Below are positions 6,341 to 14,456 of a DNA stretch of 64,000 bases, one piece after another. Position 1 is the first letter of the stretch; the number at the start of each line of letters is the position of its first letter. A model generated the notes under the pieces. That model did no database searches. It saw nothing but the letters and a program-made list of their open reading frames with translations, and was not told the origin of the DNA. Source of the DNA: Variovorax sp. PBL-H6 (GTDB lineage Bacteria > Pseudomonadota > Gammaproteobacteria > Burkholderiales > Burkholderiaceae_C); contig NZ_LR594659.1 of the NCBI RefSeq assembly GCF_901827155.1, positions 3,782,001 to 3,846,000 of the forward strand, given 5' to 3'. Made by a program: the position numbers and the translations under genes.

Positions 6341-7950
6341 CCGCCGCCCTTGATCCTCTGGGTGAAGCTGTGGTTCGCCCAGGTCGAGACGTAGGCGTTG
6401 TGGGTGACGGTGAAGGTGACGGGGTCGAGGTGCCGGGGGCGACTGCCGTGCCGGGCGCCCCCCACAGCGACGCCATCGAGCTTGAGGACGGGCTGATTGG
6501 CACCGTTGTAGGTGAGGGTCAGGCGCCGGCCGTAGATCGCATCGGACGTGTAGGTCTGGTCGATGCCCTGGTACTGCACGCGCAGGGTGGGCTTCATGTA
6601 GCCCGGGAGCTCGGCGAGTTCCTCGCTGCCCCAGGCGGTGTTCTGGTAGGGCAGCGAGGTCTGGCGCAGGGCACCGTAGAAGGCAACGATGGTCTTGCCG
6701 CCGAGGACATCGTCCAGGGTGCTAGCGGGCTTGTTCGTGCGCAGGTAGCTCGCCAGCTTTGTGGCGTAGGTGTTCAGGTTGTTGCGGATGTTCGTCCGGT
6801 TGAGGTTCTGGACGTAGTCGGCAGTGACGGTGGCGCCGCTCTGCGCGGACGACTGGTAGGTGGCCGCGTCGTAACCTGTGGTGCTCGCGCTGGCGAGGTC
6901 AATGCCGCTCTTGAAGGTGTGAGGCTTGTAGCTGGGGTCGAAGACATACCAGCTGCCGTTGATCTTTGTCTTGACCCAGACGTGCTCGATGGAGACATCG
7001 GTCAAGGCGGCCGTGGTGCCGGGGCAGCTGCCGGCGGTGGTGGCGTTGATCTCGTAGACGGGGATCTGGGCCTGGCCCAGGAGCGACAGGACACCGCAAG
7101 CATTGGCGGTGCTCACACCCCACCACTCGGCGAGTTGGGCGGCGCTGAGCTTGGCGATGCCGCGCACGTAGTTGGCCTCCAGGCCGGAGGCGCGCAGGAG
7201 CTCGACCATCAAGGCCGCCTGGTCGTGCGCGGTGGCCTGGTTGTCGAGGACGGCACCAAGAGCACCCTTCTGGATGCCGAAGGTGGGGTAGTACTCGACG
7301 TTGTTGCGGACGTATTGGTAGATGAGGTCGGGATGGTTGCGCAGGGACCGGGCGAGCTCGGCGATGGAGGCGGGGCCGGAGGCGGCAGAGTCGCCGGAGA
7401 TCTTTGCGGCGGAGGTGGATGTCGAAGTCTTGCTGGTCTTGGTCGCCGTGGATGCCGCAGTGACGCCTTGATTGACGTTGGCCGGAAGGACTCTCGACTT
7501 CAGGACGCTTTGAGCATCGGAGAAGGTGACCGGGGGCATGTTGGCGCGAAGGACGCCGGGGGCGGGAGCGAATTCGCCGGGGGTGCCGGGGGTGCTCGTG
7601 GTGCTGCCGGTAGCGGCTGCACCTCGCGCCGAGACGTTGGCCTCCTTGGCGCCGTCCTTGACGGCCTCGCGTCGCACCGGGTCCTTGGCGGTGGGAAGGT
7701 CCACAGCTTGGTAGCGCAGCGCGGGCTGGCCGCTGGCGAAGCTCAGCGAACTGCCCGAGCCTGATGCACTGCTGGAGGACGATCGCTGGCCAATCGTGGA
7801 AGTGGCCTTGGCAACGGGAACACCGAGGGCGATCGCGGGCGGCGCGGCCTTGCGTGCAATGCCTCCCTGGATCTGTGCGGCAGCAATGCCGCCTGCAAGC
7901 GATGTGGCAACGGCCACGGCAACGGCGCACGCACGCGCGAGCTTGGACAT
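6319..7950 (-). CDS. Secreted transglutaminase-like protein, N-terminal half of a deleted RHS-type toxin
   Basis: 543 residues from the ATG at 7950. The start shows a signal peptide (MSKLARACAVAVAVATSLAG, then cleavage around GIAAA-Q). A Ser/Thr/Ala-rich linker follows to about residue 190, then a transglutaminase-like domain (IYQYVRNNVEYYPTFG, DQAALMVELLRASGLEANYV, EHVWVKTKING, VFDPSYK). The usual nucleophilic Cys is not evident where expected; I have the impression this is common in toxin-associated members. The protein ends abruptly after SFTQRIKGGG with five or six unrelated residues. The missing continuation and the downstream tip frame imply truncation of a larger secreted protein. Confidence 0.75.
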   Translation of the reverse strand: MSKLARACAVAVAVATSLAGGIAAAQIQGGIARKAAPPAIALGVPVAKATSTIGQRSSSSSASGSGSSLSFASGQPALRYQAVDLPTAKDPVRREAVKDGAKEANVSARGAAATGSTTSTPGTPGEFAPAPGVLRANMPPVTFSDAQSVLKSRVLPANVNQGVTAASTATKTSKTSTSTSAAKISGDSAASGPASIAELARSLRNHPDLIYQYVRNNVEYYPTFGIQKGALGAVLDNQATAHDQAALMVELLRASGLEANYVRGIAKLSAAQLAEWWGVSTANACGVLSLLGQAQIPVYEINATTAGSCPGTTAALTDVSIEHVWVKTKINGSWYVFDPSYKPHTFKSGIDLASASTTGYDAATYQSSAQSGATVTADYVQNLNRTNIRNNLNTYATKLASYLRTNKPASTLDDVLGGKTIVAFYGALRQTSLPYQNTAWGSEELAELPGYMKPTLRVQYQGIDQTYTSDAIYGRRLTLTYNGANQPVLKLDGVAVGGARHGSRPRHLDPVTFTVTHNAYVSTWANHSFTQRIKGGGRSGYVE

Positions 7951-8088
7951 GGGGACTCCCTGGGGTTTGTTGTTGGAGACTGGCTGCACGCACCGGGCAT
8001 GCGGCGAGGGGGCGGACTTTAGTCCAGCATCGCAAAAAACAATCTCACTTTTTGTCGCGCCTTTGTCGAGCCGCAAACGCAGGCAAGC

Positions 8089-8781
8089 TCAGGAACTCGC
8101 GCTTGGGTCCACCAGTTCCCGGGATGGTCCGCGTTCAACAATCGACCAGCCCGCCCGTAGCGCCAGCGCGCGCAGCCGCGCGTCCGGGCAGACCGCCACC
8201 GGATCGGAGACCGCGCTCAACAGGGGCAGATCGCTGATCGAATCGGAATAGAACCACGATCGCTCGAGCGCTTCGAGCGAGAGCCCGCGCGCGGCCAGGA
8301 AGCCCTTCACGTGCATCAGCTTGTGTTCCCCGAAGCACGGGTCGCCTTCGATCGTGCCGTCGAGCGAATCGTTCACCACCAGCGACCGGGTCGCCACCAC
8401 GTCGGCGACGCCGAACAGCCGGCCGAAAGGCTCGGCAATGAGCCAGGTGGTGGCGGTCACGATCGCGCAGAGGTGGCCCGCGTCCTGGTGCGCGCGCACC
8501 AGCGCACGCATGGCCTGCGGCACGTGCGGTGCCATCTCGGCTTCGAACTCGGTCGCCCATTGCCGCAGCACGGCGACGCCGAAGCGGGCCAACGGCGCGA
8601 CGCTGACCTGGTGCAGCTCGCGAATGTCCAGCGTGCCGGCCACGTACTGCTTGCAATAGCCGAGGTAGACCGACTCCGCATCCGCCGCCAGGATGCCGCG
8701 TGCGACCAGGAAGCGCGTCCACGCCATGCCGCTGTCGAACGGGATCAGCGTGTGGTCGAGGTCGAAGAGCGCCAGCTTCAT
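8089..8781 (-). CDS. HAD-superfamily phosphatase, SerB-like (HAD-IB)
   Basis: 230 residues from the ATG at 8781. Motif I is FDLDHTLIPFDSG (Asp7, Asp9), motif II lies around IVTATTW, a lysine lies in the EHKL region and motif IV is FYSDSISDLPLL. This pattern fits the HAD-IB group that contains phosphoserine phosphatase and related small-molecule phosphatases. It lies 29 nt downstream of pabBC at the end of the fhc operon. A role in dephosphorylating a cofactor intermediate is possible but inferred from position. Confidence 0.85.
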   Translation of the reverse strand: MKLALFDLDHTLIPFDSGMAWTRFLVARGILAADAESVYLGYCKQYVAGTLDIRELHQVSVAPLARFGVAVLRQWATEFEAEMAPHVPQAMRALVRAHQDAGHLCAIVTATTWLIAEPFGRLFGVADVVATRSLVVNDSLDGTIEGDPCFGEHKLMHVKGFLAARGLSLEALERSWFYSDSISDLPLLSAVSDPVAVCPDARLRALALRAGWSIVERGPSRELVDPSASS

Positions 8782-8810
8782 GGCGGGACCGTGAACGGAA
8801 CGCGCGCGCC

Positions 8811-10691
8811 TCACGCGGCCGAAGCCTCGTGCGCATGGCGCTCGAGCTGCGCCGGCAGTGCGCCGCGCAGCGCATTGCACACCACGAGCGCCTGCGCCGA
8901 TTCCAGGTCCTCCCGGCGCAGCGTGCGCTCGGCCGCCTGCCACGCGGGGTCCTCGAGCAGGACCTCGCGCATCACGCCGGGCAGTGCGCCGTCGGCGACC
9001 GGGGGCGTCCACCAGCGCCCGTCGATGCGTGCGAACAGCGTGCTGCGGCCGCCCTCCGCGAGGCGGCCGTCGGCCGTGAAGAACAGGGTGTCGAAGGCGC
9101 CGGCGCTCTCCGCGGCGCGCACGCCGGCGTCGTAGCGGCTGCGCAATGTGGTCTTGTGCGCGGACAAGGGGTTTGCTTCGGGCAGGCATTCGGCGGCGAC
9201 CAGCAGCTTCACCGGGCCGGCAACCAGGGGCCGTAGCGGCGCGTGCGTGAGGGACATCCGCCCGCCGTGCGCCAGCGCGAGGCGAAGCCGCGAGGGCCCG
9301 CCCGGCACGAGTACCGGCAGCGTCGCGCGCACGGCCGCAAGCGCCGCGTCACGGTCGAAGGCGAAGCCCAGGGCCCGGGCACTGCGCGCCAGACGCGCCA
9401 GGTGCCGCTCGAGGTGCCGGACGCCGTTTCGGTCGGCGAGCAGGGTTTCGAACAGCTCGAAGCCCGGATCGAGGCCGGTGAGAAAGCGGGCCTTGAGGCG
9501 GCACTCCTCGAACTCGTCGGCGGCACGGCTGTCCTGCACGATGCCCGCCCCGATGCCGATCCGCAGTGGCCGCAGCCCCTCGGCCTCGGCCCCGAGCGTG
9601 AGCGTGCGGATCGCCACCGACAGGCAGAAGTCGCCGACGCGTGCACCTTGCGACGGCGCATCGACCCAGCCGATCGCGCCGCAGTAGAGCCCGCGCGGCG
9701 TGCTCTCCAGCGCGGCAATCCATTCCATCGTGCGGTGCTTGGGCGCTCCGGTGATGGAACCGCAGGGAAACACGGCACGCAGCAGCTCGGGCATGCCGAC
9801 TTCGGCACGCAGTGCCGCCTGCACCGTCGAGGTCATCTGGAACACCGTGGCGTAGGACTCGACGGCGAACAGGGTCGGCACCTTCACCGAGCCGATGCGC
9901 GCCACGCGACCGATGTCGTTGCGCAGCAGGTCGACGATCATCACGTTCTCGGCCCGGTTCTTGGAGTCCTCCGACAGCAGGCGCGCCCGCTCGCTGTCGC
10001 CCTCGGGCGTGCCGGCGCGTGCAGCCGTGCCTTTCATCGGACGCGCCGTCAGCACGCCGGCGTCATGGCGCAGGAAGAGCTCGGGCGAGCACGAGAGCAC
10101 ATGCGTGACATCCGTTTCTGCCCGCGCGCTGCTTCGCGGCAAGGCGATCAAAGCGCCGTAGGCCACCGGCTGGCGCGCGCGCAGCCGCCGATAGAGGCTC
10201 ACCGGCGAGCCGTAGCTTCGGCCGTGCAGCCGGTAAGTGAAGTTGACCTGGTAGGTCTCGCCCTTGCCGATGGCCTCGTGGATGCGTGCGATCGCATCGG
10301 TGAAGGCTGCCTCGTCGACGCTGGGCACGAGGTCCATCACACCGGCCGGCTGTGGCTCGGACCGCCTGCCCTGCTCGCGCTCGGCGAGCCAGGTGTCGAC
10401 CTCATCGGCCGAAAGACTGGTGCACTGCCGGAACATCAGCACCCGCAGCGCCGAAGCGTCGTCCGGTGCGAGCCGCGCCTGCTCGCCGTGCAGCAGCTTG
10501 GCACCCCACTCGTAGTCGGCCAGGAGCACCGCCCGCAGGCCCTGCCGCAGATCGGCATCGACCTGGGCCCACACCATGTCGAGACGCGCCGCGTCGGCAC
10601 ACCGATGCTCGCGGACGAAGCCGCTGTACAGCCGACTGGTGGGCTGCTGCGGCGTCGAAGCGCAGTCGTCGAGCAATGCGAATGCGGGCAT
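8811..10691 (-). CDS. pabBC: PabB-PabC fusion: aminodeoxychorismate synthase component I plus lyase
   Basis: 626 residues with two catalytic parts. The N-terminal about 400 residues are chorismate-binding (GETYQVNFTYRL, ARPMKGTAARAG, SEDSKNRAENVMIVDLLRND, CGSITGAPKHRTME, IGIGAGIVQDS). The C-terminal about 200 are a class-IV aminotransferase-fold lyase (FELFETLLADRNG, HLERHLARL, AEGGRSTLFARIDG). Together they turn chorismate and ammonia into 4-aminobenzoate. Inside an H4MPT cluster this is fitting, because 4-aminobenzoate is the substrate of MptG (31238-32296). The ATG directly abuts the stop of a 31-codon ORF. Confidence 0.93.
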   Translation of the reverse strand: MPAFALLDDCASTPQQPTSRLYSGFVREHRCADAARLDMVWAQVDADLRQGLRAVLLADYEWGAKLLHGEQARLAPDDASALRVLMFRQCTSLSADEVDTWLAEREQGRRSEPQPAGVMDLVPSVDEAAFTDAIARIHEAIGKGETYQVNFTYRLHGRSYGSPVSLYRRLRARQPVAYGALIALPRSSARAETDVTHVLSCSPELFLRHDAGVLTARPMKGTAARAGTPEGDSERARLLSEDSKNRAENVMIVDLLRNDIGRVARIGSVKVPTLFAVESYATVFQMTSTVQAALRAEVGMPELLRAVFPCGSITGAPKHRTMEWIAALESTPRGLYCGAIGWVDAPSQGARVGDFCLSVAIRTLTLGAEAEGLRPLRIGIGAGIVQDSRAADEFEECRLKARFLTGLDPGFELFETLLADRNGVRHLERHLARLARSARALGFAFDRDAALAAVRATLPVLVPGGPSRLRLALAHGGRMSLTHAPLRPLVAGPVKLLVAAECLPEANPLSAHKTTLRSRYDAGVRAAESAGAFDTLFFTADGRLAEGGRSTLFARIDGRWWTPPVADGALPGVMREVLLEDPAWQAAERTLRREDLESAQALVVCNALRGALPAQLERHAHEASAA

Positions 10692-10787
10692 TCAGTTCCA
10701 GTCTTCTTCCATGTCGTGCTTGATCCGGTGGCACTCCTTCGCCAACGCCGTGGCTTCGCCGGCTTGGAAGGGAAAGGAATGCGTCAC
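10692..10787 (-). CDS. Possible 31-residue protein between fhcC and pabBC
   Basis: A GTG (10785-10787) preceded by CGGAG at a 6-7 nt spacing opens a frame that starts THSFPFQAGEATALAKEC and ends with DMEEDWN. Its TGA is immediately followed by the pabBC ATG (TGAATG), so it could couple pabBC translation to the upstream fhc genes. I recognise no family. It could be a real small protein, a translational leader or chance; conservation beside pabBC in relatives would decide. Confidence 0.4.
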   Translation of the reverse strand: MTHSFPFQAGEATALAKECHRIKHDMEEDWN

Positions 10788-10817
10788 CGGGACTCCGATT
10801 GTTGAACAAGCCGCGGG

Positions 10818-11648
10818 TCATGGGTTCACGAAGATCAGCTCACCTTTGCCGTCGGCCGAGAGATCGCCCAGGTGGCGTTCGATGCGGCTCGCCGGCAGTT
10901 CGCCGAAGACGCCGCCATGGCGCGCCAGGTCGCGCGCAAGCAAGGCCCAGAACACGGGCGTCGCGGCGCGGCTCGCCACGAAGGTCGGCGTCGACTCGGC
11001 ACCCGCTGCCCGTGTTGCCCCGGGTGTGGCGAACACCACGCTGCCGCGGCGCATGCCGTAACCCGCATGCGCGCCGACGCGCCCGCCTGCGGCGATGGTG
11101 CCCGCGACCATGCGGGAGCCGAGGAAATCCCCGGCGTTGCCATGAAGCACGGCGGTGCCGCGGCGCATGCGGTCGCCGAAGCGCTCGCCCGCATGGCCGC
11201 GCACGACGAAGGTGCCGCCTCGCATGCCGTCCATGCTGCCCGGCAAGGTGCTGGCGGCGAAGTCGCCGACATCGCCTTCGACAGTGAGCGTGCCGCCGGC
11301 CATCTCGCAGGCCGCGAGCAGGCCGGCATTGCCCTCGATGTGCAGCTCGCCTGCGCGCATGCAGCCACCGGCATAGTGGCCGGCATGGCCTTCGATGCGG
11401 ATGCGGCCGCCGTCCATTCGCCAGGCGATGTGGTCGAAGCGCTCGAGGTTGCCTTCGAAGTGAAGCGTTTCTTGCTCGTGCGAGGTGATGTCGAAGAGCT
11501 CTGCCAGTTGAACCGTGGTGTTGCCATGGCCGACTGGCAGCCGCTCGATCTGAGCGATCGGGAGGCCGGTGAGTGCAGCAGGGGTGATGCCGCGCAGGTC
11601 GATTCGCAAGGCGGGTGCCTGTCGCAGGCGGAGATGCCAGCCAGTCAT
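10818..11648 (-). CDS. fhcC: FhcC, formyltransferase/hydrolase complex subunit C
   Basis: 276 residues from MTGWHLRLRQAP. The body is a beta-helix of repeated Gly-rich units (GHAGHYAGGCMRAGELHIEG, GGTFVVRGHAGERFGDRMRRG, LHGNAGDFLGSRM), the fold shared by formylmethanofuran dehydrogenase subunit C and the glutamate synthase C domain. It is a structural part of the Fhc complex that hydrolyses formyl-methanofuran to formate. It is separated from fhcD by 172 nt holding a large inverted repeat. Upstream in-frame codons are rejected because they traverse that repeat. Confidence 0.95.
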   Translation of the reverse strand: MTGWHLRLRQAPALRIDLRGITPAALTGLPIAQIERLPVGHGNTTVQLAELFDITSHEQETLHFEGNLERFDHIAWRMDGGRIRIEGHAGHYAGGCMRAGELHIEGNAGLLAACEMAGGTLTVEGDVGDFAASTLPGSMDGMRGGTFVVRGHAGERFGDRMRRGTAVLHGNAGDFLGSRMVAGTIAAGGRVGAHAGYGMRRGSVVFATPGATRAAGAESTPTFVASRAATPVFWALLARDLARHGGVFGELPASRIERHLGDLSADGKGELIFVNP

Positions 11649-11715
11649 TGGGGCAGCTCCCCTGTGTTTCGCGCTGCAGGGGTGCAAGGCGCTTGCGCGG
11701 TCCGCTTGATTTCGT

Positions 11716-11794
11716 ACGTTGCTGTTGGTTGGGGGCTGGAGCCGGGGCGTCGTCCCGGCAACCCCCGGCTCCAGCCTCCAACCAGGCGCAACGT
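11716..11794. repeat. 32-bp imperfect inverted repeat (large hairpin) between fhcD and fhcC
   Basis: Arms 11716-11747 and 11763-11794 match at 28 of 32 positions, including an uninterrupted inner GGCTGGAGCCGGGG block and an outer ACGTTGC/GCAACGT. The loop is 15 nt. No T-run follows on either strand, so it is not a standard terminator. It lies inside the otherwise tightly packed fhcBADC operon, where it could act as an mRNA-processing or stability element or be a miniature repeat. The palindromic GC-rich core looks like an inserted repeat unit. Confidence 0.75.
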
Positions 11795-11820
11795 AAGAAG
11801 AGAAGTAAACCTCGAATGCC

Positions 11821-12780
11821 TCACGCCTCATCTCCCCCCGCAAGCAGCCGATGCAAATGAAAGTGAAAGGGCCCCAGCTTCCCTCCATAGTTGCCAGCCG
11901 AAATACGCAGCAGCCCACCCGCCCGGCCGATCGCCACGCCCGCCTCCATCCCCACGCGCATCGCCGCCCCCACGTCCCCTTCCGTCAGCCCATCGATCAC
12001 GATCTCCATCACGCAGCCAACCTCCCCATCGTTCCCGCCCCCCGCCAATTCACTGTGCGCCACCAGCCCGACAAGGCTCGGACAAAAAGCATCATTCGTC
12101 GACGCACTCAGGTTCGCATAGCGGCTGCCGACCTTCGACCCCGACCGCACCACGCCGCCCGGGAAAGGCATGACGACATTGGGCAGCCGCCTCATCGCTG
12201 CAACCGCGGCCTCGGACACGGCCAGCGCAGCATCGGTGTCGCGCGCGAGGAACAGCAGGTTGCCCCCGCCCACCGCCTTCACCACCGGCGTGTCCTCCTG
12301 CGCCACGAACTCGCCGTCCATCACCGGCACGCGCCAGTAGCGAACGCCGTCGATCACCTTGGAGATCTGCCAGCCGTCGCCGAAGAAGCGCAGGTTCTTG
12401 CCGAGCGCAGCCACATCGCTGCTGCCGCCTGCGCCCGGCGGCAGGCCGGCGAAGACGGCGGTGGTCGGACAGGTCAGCACGCACTGCCCGACACGGCGTT
12501 CGATCTGCTTGGCGAGCTCCTTGCCCGACATCGAGAAGATCAGCACGCTCACCCCAGGGCGGCCGTCCGGCGTTTCCGAGGAGGCGATCTCGCGCTCGAT
12601 GCCTGCCTCGCAGCCGCACGCGATCACCGAGGTCGCGAAGCCGGTGGCCGACACCGCCGCGTGGCGCGCCCACGCGATGGTGTGCGCGGTGATGACGATG
12701 CGCGTGGCCTTCATCGGAAAGGCCTCTGCGAAGGTGTCGTCGATGAGGACGCCGTTGCGTTCCCCCGCGCCCCCGCTCAC
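11821..12780 (-). CDS. fhcD: FhcD, formylmethanofuran:H4MPT formyltransferase
   Basis: 319 residues from a GTG (12778-12780) that overlaps the fhcA stop (GTGA). The protein carries NGVLIDDTFAEAFPMKATR near its start, GFATSVIACGCEAGIE, and a C-terminal GGKLGPFHFHLHRLL, all typical of Ftr/FhcD. It moves the formyl group between H4MPT and the methanofuran-type carrier in the formaldehyde oxidation pathway. The family's conserved N-terminus lies 8 residues after the GTG, which supports this start. Confidence 0.95.
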   Translation of the reverse strand: MSGGAGERNGVLIDDTFAEAFPMKATRIVITAHTIAWARHAAVSATGFATSVIACGCEAGIEREIASSETPDGRPGVSVLIFSMSGKELAKQIERRVGQCVLTCPTTAVFAGLPPGAGGSSDVAALGKNLRFFGDGWQISKVIDGVRYWRVPVMDGEFVAQEDTPVVKAVGGGNLLFLARDTDAALAVSEAAVAAMRRLPNVVMPFPGGVVRSGSKVGSRYANLSASTNDAFCPSLVGLVAHSELAGGGNDGEVGCVMEIVIDGLTEGDVGAAMRVGMEAGVAIGRAGGLLRISAGNYGGKLGPFHFHLHRLLAGGDEA

Positions 12781-14456
12781 GCCGCCTCCTGGAAGCAGGC
12801 CGCCGGCAGCAGCCGCCCGCCGTGGCAGCACTGGCACAGCTCGTCGTGGCCAATGGCCAGGTGATCGAAGTTGACCGAGCCCTGCGCGGCGAGGTGCCGG
12901 CGCAGCTGCTGCTCAATGCCGCGGTCGTATGCCGGCGCGACAAAGTGGGTGCCGCCCACCGGCGCAGCGGTCACGCGACCGGCGCGCGAGACCAGGACGC
13001 CGTCCTTGAACACGTACGCCGGGGTCGCGAACATGGCCTCCCGATTGCCGTCCTCGCGGTAGATCGCGATGTCGGCTGCCGCGCCCGCGCCGAGGTGGCC
13101 TCGGTCGCGAAGACCCAGCAGACGCGCAGGACCGGCGCGGGTCATGATCGCGATCTCGTAGAGCGACAGCTCGCGCGTGATCGAGCGCAACGCGGCATGG
13201 GCGGCCACATCGGGATGCAGCCTGGCGAGTTGCTCCTCGCGAAAGCTGCGGTCCATCAGCAGGCGGATCAGGTGCGGATAGCTGGTGAACGGCCCGCCGT
13301 TGGGATGGTCGGTGGTCAGCACCACGCGCCACGGATCGTCCACCAGCAGGAAGATCTCCAGGCCGATGACCCACTGGAGCGCGTTCACGTAGCTCTGCTC
13401 GCGGTAGCGGAACGGCACCACGCCGCAGCCGGCCTCGCATTCGATGTCGGCGCCGATCCATTTGCGCGGATGGGCCAGGCCCGATTGCGCATGCTGGCGC
13501 ATCGTGTCGCCCGATGCGGTGACGGTCTGGCCGAACATGATCTGGCCCACGTCGATGCTGACGTTCTTGTGCGCATTCACCGCCTCCGCGATCTGCAGGG
13601 CGGCCGAGGAGAACTTCTTCGGCCCCTCGACGCCATAGGCATGGAACTGGATGTGCGTCAGGTGTCCGGGCAAGCCTTCCAGCGCAGCGATGGTGTCCAG
13701 CGTCGACTGGATGTTGCCGGCAACGCCGAGGTTGCTGCCATGGATGTGCAGCGGATGCGGCACCCCCAGTTCGCGCAACGCGCGCGCCAGCGTGTGCACC
13801 ACCTGCCTGGGCGTGACCTGCCAGTGCACGTGTTTCTCGTCGACATCGAGCTTGCGCTGGTTGAACTTGAAGGCAGAAATGCCGCCGGGGTTCACCACCT
13901 TCACCCCCATCGCCTTGCTGGCGTTGAGGGTCCAGCCCGCGTAGTCGCGGATGCGCTCGAAATCCCAGCGCTCGGCCAGCATGCGCAGGAACAGCTCGTC
14001 GTTGCCGAGCATCACGTAGGCACCATGGTCGAGGATCGGCGTGTCCCCCATCTCCATGTGCGTGTGGCGCGCGTTGCAGGCCATCATGGCCGGCTCGAAG
14101 GCGGCCGTGTAGCCCATCTCGATGTAGCGGTACCCCGTGGCCAGCGTGCCAGGCGTGCAGGTGCCGCAAGAGGCCAGCTCCAGCGCGTCGTCGGGCAGCG
14201 CAAGCGGGTTCGCGTCGGATCGATGGTTCTCCGGCATCAGCATGCGTGCCAGGTTGACCTTGCCGCCGCCGATGTGGGTGTGCATGTCGATGCCACCGGC
14301 CATCACGATGCAGCCACTCGCGTCGATCTCCTCGGCCGCGGCGTCCTGCGACGGCGCCTCGACGATGCGGCCATCGCGCACATGCAGGTCGCGCACCTCG
14401 TCGCGTCCGTTCGCCGGATCGATGATGCGGCCGCCGCGCAGGCAAAGGCTTGTCAT
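12777..14456 (-). CDS. fhcA: FhcA, formyltransferase/hydrolase complex amidohydrolase subunit
   Basis: 559 residues from MTSLCLRGGRIIDPANG. Amidohydrolase metal-binding motif MHTHIGGGKVNLARM is near residue 59. HPLHIHGSNLG, THIQFHAYGVEG and TDHPNGGPFTSYPHL carry further His and Asp ligands. In the Fhc complex this subunit releases formate from the formyl carrier. The ATG overlaps the fhcB stop (ATGA) and the stop overlaps the fhcD GTG, so the genes are translationally coupled in the order B-A-D. The C-terminus has a Cys/His-rich CQCCHGG that may bind metal. Confidence 0.96.
   Translation of the reverse strand: MTSLCLRGGRIIDPANGRDEVRDLHVRDGRIVEAPSQDAAAEEIDASGCIVMAGGIDMHTHIGGGKVNLARMLMPENHRSDANPLALPDDALELASCGTCTPGTLATGYRYIEMGYTAAFEPAMMACNARHTHMEMGDTPILDHGAYVMLGNDELFLRMLAERWDFERIRDYAGWTLNASKAMGVKVVNPGGISAFKFNQRKLDVDEKHVHWQVTPRQVVHTLARALRELGVPHPLHIHGSNLGVAGNIQSTLDTIAALEGLPGHLTHIQFHAYGVEGPKKFSSAALQIAEAVNAHKNVSIDVGQIMFGQTVTASGDTMRQHAQSGLAHPRKWIGADIECEAGCGVVPFRYREQSYVNALQWVIGLEIFLLVDDPWRVVLTTDHPNGGPFTSYPHLIRLLMDRSFREEQLARLHPDVAAHAALRSITRELSLYEIAIMTRAGPARLLGLRDRGHLGAGAAADIAIYREDGNREAMFATPAYVFKDGVLVSRAGRVTAAPVGGTHFVAPAYDRGIEQQLRRHLAAQGSVNFDHLAIGHDELCQCCHGGRLLPAACFQEAA

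Noticed and set aside
6370..7764. 464-codon Gly/Val-rich plus-strand ORF
   Set aside because: Antisense of the transglutaminase-like gene; its low complexity follows from that gene's Ala/Ser/Thr codons.
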